A stretch of 64,000 nucleotides of DNA from the NCBI GenBank assembly GCA_946811185.2, contig OX328103.1:28936172-29000171 (forward strand). Direction: 5' to 3'. Shown here piece after piece: positions 23,090 to 34,866 of this stretch (the first letter of the stretch is position 1; each line of letters opens with the position of its first letter). This DNA is from Hippopus hippopus (lineage: Eukaryota; Mollusca; Bivalvia; Cardiida; Cardiidae). The position numbers and the translations under genes are program-made. The notes under the pieces were generated by a model, which worked only from the letters and a program-made list of their open reading frames with translations, did no database searches and had not been told where the DNA came from.

Positions 23090-24523
23090 GTATTTGTCGA
23101 AGACAATACCACTACAAGTTGGCTTCTTTACAAAAGAAGCCAGGAGAGGTCAGCATCAATGTTTTCAAATAGTTGGCTTTCAATTTCAATACATTTTGGT
23201 ACATGTAAACAAACAAGTAAATAAGCCGCCGCGTAGAAACCTCGTATGCTTTACATGACGCTCATTTGACCTTCTTGTCGCGTTTTCAAGTCGCATGATC
23301 TTGTCCAGCAGTCTTCTTTCTCTTTTTTAACGAAATTCTTCTTATTCTTTCTTCTGTTTAGATTTATTTGCTAAGTGAAAAATTACAATTATTTGAGGGG
23401 TCATTTGCAGCCATGGCAAATTAATATAACAACTATTTTTTTCTGAAATTCGTCATATAAAAATAAACCACGTCTATTTCCTGTTTCGGTTTTTTGATTT
23501 CGCTTTGTTTACAAAACCATGACGAAACAGACTGTATCAGAACAATTTCGCAAGAAAAATGGACTTAGACAGCAAATTCTGTGGCAGTCTGCCTTTTAAA
23601 CTCACCACTGTTGGAGAGGTCTGATGAGTTCAATACTGAATTTTGAAGACCATGTATCGTCAGAGCTCCAGATAAGAGGGAGTGATGGTATTCTAAATCC
23701 ATTATTTCTCTTTGAAACCCTATGTTGTGGGTACTCATTAGAATTGTCTCGATGAAACAGTTCTAATGAGTACCCACAACATAGGGTTTAGTGGAGAATT
23801 ATTAACATTTTCAATTTTAAAATCAAAATCACTCCCTGTACCTGGAGCTCTGTGTCGTATTTTGTGCAAAGCCGAAGGAAATAAACCCAATTAAACTCAA
23901 TTTTTCTCAGACAAATGAGTTTTTCGGTAGCACTCAGATATGTAATTGGAAATGGCATGTTAAAATACACTGGGTGAGGCCATCGATCGTGAAAATATTA
24001 ATTCTTGATTGAAAATAGCTTCACTCGTCCATATCCTTCTATTGGCGCAATGATATACAAGATTTGTCTACTGATCGCTTGGTCCTGGGCTTTTTCGTTC
24101 CAAAAACAGTTCGTCCCATGGCTTGTTCGTCCCATGATTGCGCGTTACTCCATTTGATTGGGCATGAATATTTATATATCGAAATAATTGATTTTAATGT
24201 TGGGAATTAAATGTTAACGGCCAAATATATTTCGAAATCATAGTTTTCATTTACAAACTTAATTTTATTTGATATATTCACATTGTTTTCTCTCTATCCA
24301 TCATGCATCCTATTGTCAAGGGACGTTACTCCTGACTCCTCCTAATGATCAATGGGAGACCACCAATACACAGATAATCCTAACTTTGTCGTGAGTACTC
24401 TCCCTTCAACGAAAAAAGTATTTATTTGCTTCGTAGGTTGACTTTTAAGCCAATATTTGAATAATATTTCTCCTTTTCTTTCAAATTATTAATTCCACAC
24501 AATGGCTTCCTTGACAAATACCA
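23090..24523. mobile_element. Possible TIR element
   Basis: GTGGTATTTGTCGAAG at 23090 and the inverse ttgacaaataccac ending at 24523 could be terminal inverted repeats of a 1.43-kb element that includes the palindrome at 23660-23855. No TSD was identified, so this is weak. Confidence 0.3.
23660..23855. repeat. Palindrome with 29-bp perfect stem
   Basis: 23715-23743 (aaaccctatgttgtggg...) is the exact inverse of 23761-23789 with a 17-base loop. Weaker pairing extends outward (cagagctccag, gggagtgat) to about 23660 and 23855. Confidence 0.8.
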
Positions 24524-24904
24524 CCTCAGTGTTCTCGACGCTTTGATTCCTTAAGTTCTGTTGTTACATACATGTAATTCATTCATACCTAAACCCAACT
24601 TATTTTTCGTATTTTTTCTAGTTTTCATAAGTTAAATAGCAAAATTGAGAAAACACTAATGACAGACGCATTTTCTAAAACATGTTTGCAATATTGTTGT
24701 ATTTTGTTGTTAATGCACCCTATTTCCTATGAGACCGACTGTTGATTTGCCCGTATTAGCACAGTTCAGCCTCTGGAGCGAAAAGGCCCTCATGTTTCTT
24801 TTTATATTGTGAGAAAGCAACACTAACATAGGAGCACTTTCCTTCTATGGCAGACCCGGCACAGCTAGGCTCAAGAATTCAAACGAAATGCAAATTGAGC
24901 GGCC
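23856..24904. other. Gene-free stretch
   Basis: No gene. 24763-24803 (cctctggagcgaaaaggccc) resembles a decayed HINE-like terminus. Confidence 0.4.
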
Positions 24905-25066
24905 CGATCAGTTCCATAGTCTAATGATCAGAACTGCTTTTGAACCAGCTGTCCTAAGCTCGATCCCATGGTCCCGGGATGGAGCATCCCTGGAAGTGTC
25001 GCCGTGATATGACTGAAATAATGTTGAAAGCGGTGTAACACTGTTCAATCAATCAACCAATGATTA
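24905..25066 (+). mobile_element. SINE-1 (tRNA-derived), diverged
   Basis: A degraded tRNA-like head (catagtctaatgatcagaac, cgatcccatggtcc) joins the tail gccgtgatatgactgaaata and tcaatcaatcaacc. Confidence 0.65.
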
Positions 25067-25484
25067 CTGACCTACGGCCCTATAAAACTGGATGAATTAG
25101 TGCAAACGGACACACGGTAGAATTGAAAACACGAGAGTGTTACTGGCAAAAGCTCAAATCCATGAATAGTTCATTCATTTCGAACCTATATAGACCAATA
25201 AACTCACTCGTGCAGCATCAACAAACTTACCCAAATAAAAAAAATACAAAGGTCGATGCTCACGTGGTGTCAATTTCAAGCCACGATTCATTAATGTTCA
25301 AGTGAGAAAATAAAACTGATAAATGAATAATAAAAAAAAAAAACCCCAAAAGTTACAAAACCATAAAACATGTAATACGCTTCTTTTTTTTTTTCATCGA
25401 ACATACCCATTCTTTTCGACATGGTTGTTAAGTCGTCTGCTCAATACTGATGGTGGCCGGTATGTAAGTCGGATATCGGCCTCG
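25067..25484. other. Gene-free stretch
   Basis: A and T homopolymer runs near 25331 and 25383. Nothing else seen. Confidence 0.45.
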
Positions 25485-25615
25485 TACATCGGTCTTTCCG
25501 TATAAGAACGACCTGGGCACGAGGTTCACAAAACACCTCTAGCGCTTCGCGCTCTCGGTGTTACGTGAAGCTCGTGCCCAGGTCGTTCTTATACGGAAAG
25601 ACCTCGAACTCGGTC
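25485..25615. mobile_element. Foldback element, 33-bp perfect arms
   Basis: 25491-25523 (ggtctttccgtataagaacg...) and 25571-25603 are exact inverses. Inside them, gttcacaaaacacc and ggtgttacgtgaa also pair around gcgcttcgcgc, so the whole stretch can fold into one long hairpin. Confidence 0.75.
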
Positions 25616-25661
25616 GATATTTTATACTAAACCTCGATATCTCCTTTTGCAGGGAAGAAGC

Positions 25662-25891
25662 TTAACTCTTACCAAACGTCAACATTTTAGACATGACCAA
25701 AATGTAAGCATGTGCAGACAACAAAATAAATGTCGCTCAAATGATGATTTCTGCATTTGATAAGGTAGAAAACAATTGTGGGAAAAGGAGAAAATGCTGG
25801 TTACCAGCATTTTCTCCTTTTCCCTCAATTTTTTCAAAAGTCTCCTTTCTTCAGGGTCGTTAAAACTCGGGGTTGTGTGGTAAATGGTTAA
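25662..25891 (+). mobile_element. MITE-A, full-length (reference copy)
   Basis: 230 bp between TTAA tetramers. The left end is TTAACTCTTACCAAACGTC, the right end GTGGTAAATGGTTAA, and the central hairpin aaggagaaaatgctggttac / cagcattttctcctttt. Family plan: a ~110-bp left arm (gactggtccaaattgaaagc, gcagacgacaaa), a ~60-bp near-perfect hairpin starting aacattgtgggaaaaggaga, and a ~60-bp right arm (ccttcttcctcagggtcgtt). No ORF. TTAA targets suit a piggyBac-type source (inference). Confidence 0.9.
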
Positions 25892-26825
25892 ACTATATGT
25901 ATAGAAATTACAACAACAAGCAGAAATACAATTGATAATGACTGTTTATTTTTAAATCATTAACAACAATGCTATTTGTAATAGCCCTTCAAAATAAAAA
26001 AAAAAAAAACCCGTCGTTGGCAATAATGCCTTCACAAGAGCAAAATCAAAGAGGTATTCGAATGTCTTCAAAAAATTAATTCTTCAGTCACGTATTCGAA
26101 TGTGAGAGAAATTTTGGAAGCAGTCTTGCATAAATCAAACGTCAGATATATATATATTTTTTAATAGACTACACGATCTTCATTTTTTTAAACGTTTCAC
26201 AGAAATGTTTCAAACAATTCGGAAATTCATCGATAGTGCTATACGAAGGGCGATACCTAAGAAGGTGCCGAATTGACTTTTTGGGTTCTGTGTATTCGTT
26301 ATCGAAAGGGTTTTAAATTATTTACGGCCAAATTCTAGCTAACTATCTGAACAGTTAAAGATATTTGATATAATACAGAGTTTAAAAATGTACTTTCATT
26401 CAGAAATTATTGCATAATCTCCTTGTTTATTTCGACAGCGGACGACACAAGCTGTGAATGAACATTTCTTGCATTATCTCCCGCTAAATGATATTCTACG
26501 AATACACATCTACATGTATCTAATTTGGGCATTCTGGGTATATGACATGCGCAGACAACATTTCTTTAATGAAAATGGGGGCAGCCTGTGTAAACAATGT
26601 TCATATGCATATGGCAATATTTAACGAAAAAAAAAAACTTTAAGTATTTAGAGTATTTCAAACTGACATTTTTTTTTTTAGTTTTGACGAAATTTCGACA
26701 AAGAAATCAAACATAAGTTGTATGATTTGTTAAGTCAGAGCTGAATATCATTTGTAGATCTGTGTTGTTCGTCCCTACGCCAGCCATGCAAAACTGAAAG
26801 TGAGTGCGCATGCGTCGTTGCGCAT
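25892..26825. other. Gene-free stretch
   Basis: AT-rich with A runs. No repeat or exon recognised. Confidence 0.5.
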
Positions 26826-26892
26826 GATGTATTTGGTTCCGGCCAAAACGATCACAGTAAGCGGATTTGCTATATAGCAAATCCGCTAAAAA
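26826..26892 (+). repeat. ~67-bp repeat with palindrome, copy 2
   Basis: Same as 22218-22285 except for a few bases. The perfect palindrome here is 28 bp (26860-26887). Flanks differ between copies, so the conserved unit is short. Confidence 0.75.
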
Positions 26893-27007
26893 CTATATCG
26901 ACTCGAGCAAGATGGGGTCTGGCATTATCCCGTGGTCAAGTCGTTATGATGTCATGGGTTTGAAGCAGTGGGACAACAACAGGGCCTCGAATATTTTCCT
27001 TCTGTAT

Positions 27008-27271
27008 TTAAGCATCTAATTCCTTCAATAACGGCGATGGGGTGCGATACCCATAAGCATTACCTCCCCACACTGTATCTGACCCACCACCCCATACCAT
27101 ACTGCGTCGGAACAGTCGTACACGGGCCTCAGCTCGGGACAATATAACCATCGACTCATTAGACAAAAGAATTCTCCGCCAAAGCTTTCTTAACCCTTTT
27201 ATTGTATCCCAAGGCCAATTGCTCTCAATTAAAGCGATGAAAGTAATAAGATTTCTGATAGGCTTAGCCAT
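27008..27271 (-). pseudogene. Tc1/mariner-like transposase fragment
   Basis: The minus-strand frame has LWRRILLSNESMVILSRAEA followed by VRLFRRSMVWGG, matching the W-x-x-IL-x-SDES...R-V-x-R-R region around the first catalytic Asp of Tc1-like transposases. That Asp is Asn here (SNES), and the rest of the domain is missing, so it is inactive. An imperfect hairpin (gaaagtaataagatttctga / ttagcctatcagaaacagcg) covers its 5' side at 27238-27315. Confidence 0.6.
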
Positions 27272-27472
27272 TTCTAAACCACATGATTTAGCCTATCAGA
27301 AACAGCGTTACTTTCTAACTTTATACATGTAATAAAATTAAGAATGCAATCTAGAAAGGTTGTTGAATATGGCCCCTGGAATCAGCATACCATGGTCGAA
27401 AGAACAGATCTCTCTACAAACATGAAATTTTATCGCCCTCCACCCATTGCAGCTGACATTTACAAAAAACTA

Positions 27473-27712
27473 TTTGAGGGGGCTAAATGAATCACCGTTA
27501 TGCAAGATACTAATGTCGCAATCATAACGATTATGGATCCTTAAGGCCAACCTTTCTAAAAACCGACTGAATCATGCCATAAGCTGGTCCTACGACATGC
27601 AGAAAATTAACCAGTAGCAAAAAGTTTCTGCCCAGGTCAGCCTGCGCAATCCGCGCAGGCTGACCTGGGTCAATACTTTTTGCAAATGCATTAAGCCCCC
27701 TTTCCACTGAGG
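27473..27712. mobile_element. MITE-E, with perfect internal hairpin
   Basis: Ends tgagggggctaaatg and gcattaagccccctttccac are inverted. The hairpin CCCAGGTCAGCCTGCGC (27631-27647) pairs exactly with 27653-27669 over a 5-base loop. Confidence 0.7.
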
Positions 27713-27858
27713 CATGGCTCATTTATATTTAAAGGATTTTACATTCAACTACCACAATTTTTTCTTATCGTCTAATATTTCTTAAGATTTTCTGGTGAAA
27801 ACGCGATAAACATTGTAATAGGCAGTTTTAATTTAAACCAGATTTATCCTTTTCACGT

Positions 27859-28094
27859 TGGGTTCTATGTGTCATAGTGGTAAAGTGTATGGTTGGTAGC
27901 CTGGAAATCCTGGGTTCGAGCCTTACTGGTAGCACTGTGTTTCTCAGGAGAGTGTCCTTCGGCATGATACTTCAGAGCCCTAGCCTGATACTAGTGAAGC
28001 TCTGGGCATACATGAATGGATCTATCTGAGCTGTCGCCGTGATATGGCTTGAATTACATTGAAAGGGGCGTAAAACACAACCTATCAATTAAGC
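27859..28094 (+). mobile_element. SINE-1 (tRNA-derived)
   Basis: tRNA-like head with tagtggtaaagtg (A box region) and GGGTTCGAGCC (B box); middle gtgtccttcggcatgatact; tail tgtcgccgtgatatggct and gcgtaaaacacaac. Confidence 0.8.
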
Positions 28095-28208
28095 GATCAT
28101 TTTACACATCTGACACCAACACTAAGTGTGAGTTACTTTGACACTCTCCCATTCCACCATTTTTTTCTAAGCCTTTACCAAAAGAAAAACTTTAAGGATT
28201 GTCCGAGT

Positions 28209-28637
28209 TTAACTCTTTACCAAACGACCGAATTTAAACTCGTTTAAGTACAGCGTTTGCAGACGACAAATTACGAGTGGCTTAAAAAGTTGAAATAACA
28301 AAGGCGCAAACAGTCCCCGTTACCAACATTTTCTCTTTTTCCGACATTGTTTTCCAAAGCCTTCTTCCATAGCTCAGTCGGTAGCATGCAGGACTTGAGA
28401 ACAGGGGTTTGCTGGTTCGATCCCCGGCTCGGCCAATTTCTTTCCGCATTATTTCGACGATTATATGGGACAGCAGTCAGTGGCTTAGAGAGAATATTGT
28501 GCGGAGTACTTGTGAAAAAAAGAACTTTAAGAAACCATGGATACGTGCAGTGGGCGCCGCGATATAACTGAAATAATGTTGAAAACGGTGTTAAACACGA
28601 TACAATCAATCAAAGCCTTCTTCCTCAGAGCCGTTAA
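28209..28637 (+). mobile_element. MITE-A split by a SINE
   Basis: Left portion 28209-28368 and right portion 28612-28637 belong to one MITE-A whose ccttcttcctcag segment was the SINE target. An older left-end scrap precedes it at about 28170. Confidence 0.75.
28369..28611 (+). mobile_element. SINE-1 with perfect 13-bp TSD
   Basis: 243-bp SINE with A box TAGCTCAGTCGG, B box GGTTCGATCCCC and tail gatataactgaaataatgtt ... caatcaatc. AAAGCCTTCTTCC flanks it at 28356-28368 and 28612-28624. This is the best-dated retroposition in the window and gives the family's exact ends. Confidence 0.92.
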
Positions 28638-29025
28638 CCTTTAACTTACTAAATAAGTGAAATGAAACTTTCAAGCGGATAGTAGGCTAAAAACCCAAAT
28701 TTTGCGTTTTCAAAGGCATTTTCTAGGGGGGGGGGGGGGGAAGGGGTAAAGATATCTCCTTATCGGGCACGTAGATCCTAGATCAGACTACAAATTCTCT
28801 GCAGCCTGATCTTGATCTACACTGTCTGCAAAAGGTTTGTGAGTCGCGCTTAGGTAAGACTGTGTGGTAAAGGGTTAAACTGTACGAAAAACTAAATGCG
28901 TCTCTTTTGACAGTGACAGGCTTTCCCTCGAAAATGTAGAAATCATTGTGGGAAAAGGACAAAAAGCTGCTAACAAGCATTTTCTGATTGTCTAAAAATG
29001 TTTTCAACTCCTTCTTTGTCGTTTA
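28636..29025 (+). mobile_element. MITE-B then MITE-A fragment
   Basis: 28636-28860 is MITE-B (actaaataagtgaaatgaaa; tagatcagac...gcctgatcttga; gagtcgcgcttagg) with a G run at 28725-28741. 28861-29025 is a diverged MITE-A (gtgggaaaaggacaaaaagc). Confidence 0.65.
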
Positions 29026-29067
29026 ACCCTTAAAGCGCTGAATAAATGGACCTTTTTAATTACGAAA

Positions 29068-29890
29068 ACCAAGAGGGCCATTATGGCCCTGTATCGCTCC
29101 ACTGGCTTTTTAACCCTTTACCACACAAATCGAAGTGTTGATGACCCTGAAAGAGAAGGCTTTCGAAAACATTGAACATTGTCAGGCAATACAAGCATGT
29201 TTATTCACTGGCATGAAAAGTAAAGTTCTTAGAAAAAAAAAAAAAAATGAATGATAGAAACCTTACTTTGAATTTAATGTTCCACGCATGTGAAAATAAC
29301 TATTAGCATCAAAATGAACCACTCTCCCTGAAACAGAATATTTTCTATCAAAAAACTTAAACACCTAGCACCAATCATGTATCACTGCAGTTTGATAATC
29401 AAGGGAGGTAAATAGTAACAAACTTTATCCTTTATAACAGGAGTTATTTCCCTTGATTAATATTTAAATTGAAGTGACTATATAAGAAAGCCCATGTTAA
29501 ACATGTGATCCCTGGGATGGAGCCAATTTTGACCCCAGGCCTAAAATATGAAGATACTTGTTAAAGGTCCATTAGATAAAGCTACATGCCAAATTCAGTA
29601 GCCCTGGGCCTTATGGTTTCAGAGAAGAAGATTTTTAAAAATGTTCAATATTGTTCAGTTTTGTTGCCATGGCAACCAGTTTTTGAAGGAATCAAATTCT
29701 TTCAAGAAATTCTGAAGAGGACCATGGCAGGATAATTTCTGTGAAGTTTCATCAAATTTGGATGGGTAGTTTCAGAGAAGAAGATGTTTGAAATAAAAGT
29801 TAACGCACGCACAGACGAACGGACGGACGGACGCACGACGGACACCAGGCCATGACATAAACTCGCTGGCCAGTGGAACTAACAAGCAGA
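29068..29890 (-). mobile_element. HINE/pearl-like element, reversed and interrupted
   Basis: The terminal hairpin end aagagggccattatggccct is at 29072; the core and microsatellite (gttgccatggcaacc, cgaacggacggacggacg) are at 29495-29880. Same family as 18178-19231. Between them lie a MITE-A scrap (29110-29180) and ~300 unassigned bases. Confidence 0.65.
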
Positions 29891-29935
29891 AGTATTGCTA
29901 ATACAAGGTTGATTCCCTTACGATATGAAACACAG

Positions 29936-30026
29936 TTAGCAGACTGTGTAGATCCAAGATCAGACTGCACGTTCTGTGCAGTCTGATCTTGATCTACGCT
30001 GTCTGCAAAAAACAACTCAAATTAGT
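29936..30026 (+). mobile_element. MITE-B core
   Basis: Near-perfect inverted core: gtagatccaagatcagactg, cacgttctgtg, cagtctgatcttgatctac. Confidence 0.75.
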
Positions 30027-31607
30027 TCCTGGACTTTTTAAACGGGTTTTAGTTGGAAATGTATAATTAAATAAAAAGTGGGAAGATATTTTATTCCTCC
30101 CCCCCCCCAAGAAGTACATGTAGGGGGTTTATTTAAGGAGTATGAATATTGAATATGGTAAGAAAAAGAATAACCTAAAGACAAATTTGTGTTAGTCTAA
30201 CGGATTAACTGCATGCAATACACAAATGCACCCAAGTCCTCCCAAAAATTGAAAGAAACGTGGCATATCTAAATTTAGCAGTAGGCCTATTGATCACGTG
30301 TTTTAGTCATTCTTTTCGGCCGCGGAATTTTCGAAATGGAAGAACCGTAGAACTAACCAGTATATTTCTCTGCATGACAGTTGAATATACTTCAATTTGG
30401 ATTAATAAAGGAATTTAAGGTATGGGCAATGTAACAAACAAAATTCACAGGTGTAGAATATTTACAAAAGGAAGTAAAAAACATGACACGGCTAATTATA
30501 ACTTGGCAAGGTCATTGTGTCCAAGTCCTAGGTTGACATGCGCAAATGTAATTCTATTAAGACTAATTATAATATTACTGATCACATGTTCCAGATTACC
30601 CAATCAGCGCTCAAGGCGATTCTTTTCGGCTGCAACGGCCATTATTGGGAAAGGCGCTCCAGTTTTTCTATGTGGAAAAATGAATTTTTCTTCTTTTAGG
30701 AATTGAATAGGGCTATTCCAGGTATGGATTATTTGATATATTCGATTTATACATAATTTACCAGGTTTATTTTCTAGTTTTTGATGTAATTTTTTGTTAA
30801 AATGAATCCAAATGCAGTGGCCCAACGTCCGTATTTGAGTTTGAAGCAGCCCTATTTTCATTTTGAGTCATTCCGCTTCCCGTGTTCATCACATATTATT
30901 GTTATTTTTCTCCCTGGAAGTAAATATGACAAGCATCACTTGGTACTGAAAAAGGATAATGCTCTATTTTGGAAAAGTCGTTTAGACGTCAGGAAAGAGT
31001 GAAATCGATCGACACTCAGTTTCATCATATTCCGAGCAAGAGCCGTTATATTTTTCTTGGAAGTCTGGCGATATTTTATCGAAATCGAGGCTGATGATGT
31101 CATACCATCTGTTGATATTATCGTCTGCAAGAATCGCAGAAAAATGAGGTTAAATAGGCAAATCGGTGAACTTTTAAAGCTCATATTCAAAACATGATTT
31201 TACCAGCGGACAAACCCCTTCTCATGAAAACTTCAAATTATTTCAAGACTAAACTGCGTTAAAAAAACTGTTAAAAATAAAAATTGCAAATGTATTTGAT
31301 CACCCAAACAGGTCGCACCCTGTAAATTATATTTAAAATTTATTTCTAGTCTTTACTCAGGACAGTCCAAACAATTAGTTTTCCCGAAATATTTGGACAG
31401 TCTATAACATTATTTTTCCAAAATATTGGACAGTTGATTTTTCAGGAAATGTTTCTGATAATGATCGGTTGCATAATACACATTTCTACATGGTATTGTT
31501 AACTAATCGTTATGAACATGGATCCTTCGAAAGCCAGTAACTATCACATTGGTAGAGTCAGGAAATAAGACCAAAATAATTTCAACATCAAGGTTTTTTT
31601 GTTAAAA
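30027..31607. other. Gene-free stretch, no exon confirmed
   Basis: Contains a C run at 30100-30109 and two related motifs (gattcttttcggc at 30617, cattcttttcggc at 30311). ORFs here on both strands overlap each other and lack splice support. A promoter is conceivable near 30300-30650 but not shown. Confidence 0.35.
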
Positions 31608-31735
31608 ATGTCTCGTCAAAGCCAGCAATGTAGATTAAGATCAAAGATCAGACCCAAAATTCTGCCTAGTCTGATCTTGATCTACAGAGGCCGTAAAGGC
31701 AACAAAAGTTTTGAGAGATGATATAGGGGTTAAAT
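31608..31735 (+). mobile_element. MITE-B, diverged
   Basis: aagatcaaagatcagaccc pairs with tagtctgatcttgatctaca. The right end fades into gataggggttaaat. A further relic of the core is at 32360-32430. Confidence 0.6.
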
Positions 31736-32548
31736 CTTTCTTGAATTTTTTATTCTATGCACCTCCTTTTTTTCATAACATTTTGATACCTTCTGCAGAC
31801 GTCACAAGTGAAAATCGTTACTTTGACTGAGAGAAATAGTTCTAAACAGTACTGTTTTGTCCCCATATAAACAATATAAAATCACTGATAAATAGGAAAG
31901 CTTGTTGTTTGTTTTCTTTCTTTGTTGGTTATCCATTTATATTTTAATTTGATGCATTAATTTGCGCATGCATTGCTTTGTATGTCAGCAGCAAGGAATT
32001 TTTAAGTAAAGAGTTGAAGGACCTATTTTTCTGCTGACTACACAACACATGTAACAGGACTGTGGTGTTTCAGAAACAATCAATGCTTAAAGCAGAAAGG
32101 GTCTATCAGATAGTATAAAGCAGGCATGGTATTTGCTTATTGTGGGGTCATTTTGTGTTGAGTGGAGGTCAGCTTGCAACCAGGTATAAATTTCTTGGAG
32201 CAGAACAGTTATAAGTGTATTCCATGTGCATTACAAGCCTCTCTATTTTATGCAAATTCTACAGCAAACATTTGTGTACTGCAGATGGCTAGTTATATAC
32301 TTTTGGTCATACTAATTTACTCTTTCAATGTCCATGGCAAGATGGCAGTTGTCAAAGTTTTCATGGACGGTGCAGATAGATATCAGACTTCAGTGCAGTC
32401 TGATCTTAGATCTGTATCATCCGCTGCTCAATTAGTAATTATGGCCAAACTAGCAATTTTTTAGAAGAGTTCTTCTTTTAGGCCTAAATGAGGTAAGAAA
32501 ATATCAATAACATGTATTTCAAGATAGAAAACCACCAAAACTATACCA

Positions 32549-32778
32549 TTAACTCTGTACTCCATGACAAAAGTTAGACTTGTCCAAGTTGTAAGCATTT
32601 ACAGGCAACAAATTCAATGTAGTCCAAACATTAGAGTTTGTTATTAAAAGGGGAGAAAACATTTTGGGAAAAGGAGAAAATGCTGGTTACCCTGTGGAAG
32701 AAGGCTTTTCCCAAAATGTTTTCAAAAGCCTTCTTCCATAGGGCTGTTAAAACTATGGATTGTCTGGTGAAGGGTTAA
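32549..32778 (+). mobile_element. MITE-A, full-length with altered hairpin
   Basis: 230 bp between TTAA tetramers. The right hairpin arm is replaced by ccctgtggaagaaggctttt. Confidence 0.8.
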
Positions 32779-33198
32779 CAGTTTTTACCCCTGCACTGCC
32801 TCTTTAAAATGAATCTAAATTTGTAGGATTTTACCCGTATTATTTCTGACTGGCTTTTTCCAGAAACAAGTTCAATTCTGTTATTTTGGCTACCCCCTAT
32901 TTTTCAAAATGATAATTTCTTGAAGATTAGGACACAAAAAAACTTAATAATTAATTCAGAATATATAGGCATATTATGGTGCAATTTCACTGGTCAGGAT
33001 TTACTAGTTATGGTTGTAACATGACCAGCTAGGGAGGTTTAGGGTCAGTCTGTTTTTAAAAATGCTGGTTTATTCTCACTCCTGGGGAATAAATCTGCAT
33101 TATCAAGTGGCTGCACTGTGTTGGATATGTCATGCTCATTGAAATAATTTTGTAAATATTTGGAAAAAAATTGGATATGTCTGGTATACTTGAAGAAC

Positions 33199-33434
33199 GT
33201 TGACCCTTTACCACACAATGCAGACTTTTAACGACCCTGAGGAAGAAGCCTATTGAAAACGTTGCAGGAAAAGGAGAAAAAGCTGGTATCTAGCATTTTC
33301 TCCCATTCCCCCAGTGTTTTCTACGCTATGGAAGACATGTTATCCTCATTTGAATTACATTTAAGTTGTTCTCTGCAAAATTAATGCTCTCAGTTTGGAC
33401 AAGTCCATATTTTTCTCATGTGGTATACAGTTAA
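33199..33434 (-). mobile_element. MITE-A, full-length, diverged
   Basis: Hairpin aaggagaaaaagctggtatc/tagcattttctccc; ends cctttaccacacaatg and catgtggtatacagttaa. Confidence 0.75.
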
Positions 33435-33574
33435 TTTAAGTTTCATTTTTACCCCTGTAATTAATCAATAAACACTATTGCTTGTGGATTAACATCACAA
33501 TTTTCAGTGTGATGAGAGTAATTCTTTCAGTGTCAAAAAAAATAATTCTGTCCTCTTTTGCTGTACAGGCAGAA

Positions 33575-34020
33575 GGTATAGATCTAAGATCAGACTGTAT
33601 GTGCTGTGCAGCCAGATCTTGACCTATGCAGCTGCAAAAAGTGCCTGTCTGTGCCTATCAAATATAAAACTTAATGGATATTCAGCCTGATCTTGGTCTG
33701 CAAAAAGTGCCTGTCAGCATCTTGAAGATCAGACTCCAGGGATGTTCTGGCTGATCTTTGTCTACTCTTATCACAAAGACAAAAGACAAAAGCTTGTGAC
33801 AAGGAGAGTATAGGTCAGGCAGCTTTTCACTCACTGTTGGAACAAAAGAGTCCTGTCAATTGAAAGATTTCAGATTTTTTTTTTTGTAAATAAGTTCGGA
33901 TTTTGATATTTCAAACCCTTCAGCAGCTAAGCGTTGACTCCAGGCTCTTTGGTGGGCAGTGGAGACCAAGATCAGACTGCACAGAATGTTCAGTCTGATC
34001 TTGAATCTGCACCATTCTAT
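33575..34020 (+). repeat. Cluster of three MITE-B cores
   Basis: Cores at 33575-33660, 33680-33770 and 33950-34020 (e.g. accaagatcagactgcacag / tcagtctgatcttgaatc). Element ends are not readable. Confidence 0.55.
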
Positions 34021-34098
34021 ACTGTGAATCTTTTACCAGGGAAATGAACTTACTATTGATTGGAAGTTTTTATTTTATCATTTAGTTATTCATTTAGT

Positions 34099-34681
34099 TA
34101 ACTCTGTACACTCTGTACCTCATGACAAAACTTAAGACCTGTCCAAACTGAAATCATTTGTCAGGGCTTTTTTTTTTATGGTTTGGGGAAGACACTGGAC
34201 GCTGGTCAAAAGGGGAAAAAACGCACGACAAAGGCCATATTTGGGGAATTTTCACCAGAATCCCAAGAGTCATTTACTCTTGTGCCGAAATTTTCAAAAT
34301 TCATAATGGAATTTCCAAGAGTCAAAGAGAAATGTCCAAGGGTCAAAATTACTTGGTTATCATGGAGAGATAAGGGTGAAATAAAGGCAATTTTTCATTT
34401 ATGCTATTTGTTTATGGAAACAAATTAGACAAGAAAATACCTCATCTTATGTACAAACTTGCTGAAATTAAGTGGAAAGAAGAATTTTGACTCGCAGCCC
34501 TAGCATGCAATTCATCTGTATGAACTAACAGACACAAACTGCCTTTTAACTGTTTACCAAACAACAAAATTTTAGACTCAATCATGTTTTAGACATTTGC
34601 AGATGATAATTCAAATGTGGCTGGAACAATTTGATTGTCTTTCATAGCCTAGAACATTGTGGAAAAGGGAGAAAATAAAGG
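34099..34681 (+). mobile_element. Two truncated MITE-A left halves
   Basis: 34099-34165 (ttaactctgtacactctgta) and 34546-34681 (ttaactgtttaccaaacaac). The 340 bases between have CAGGGCT- and AGCCCTA-like edges but no TSD. Confidence 0.55.
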
Positions 34682-34866
34682 TCAAATCCATTAAAGTGTT
34701 ATTTCTTTAAATTTTAGTCTTCTTTTTTGGTCCAATTTCGTCTTCTTTCACACTTGTTCCAGTGCTAATACTGTAAGACAAGAAGGCCTAACCTCCATCC
34801 TTCCCCACCATCTAATCTATAAAGGTTGTGTATTTTCATTTTAAAAACAACCAAAGTTTTTCCTAA

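Noticed and set aside
28369..28440. True tRNA gene with good A and B boxes
   Set aside because: It is the head of a SINE with a 13-bp target duplication and a family tail.
32162..32464. Plus-strand 100-codon ORF
   Set aside because: Its 3' third is a MITE-B relic, and there is no splice or motif support.
34162..34502. Possible element with CAGGGCT / AGCCCTA edges
   Set aside because: The ends agree over only seven bases and no 6-8-bp duplication is present.
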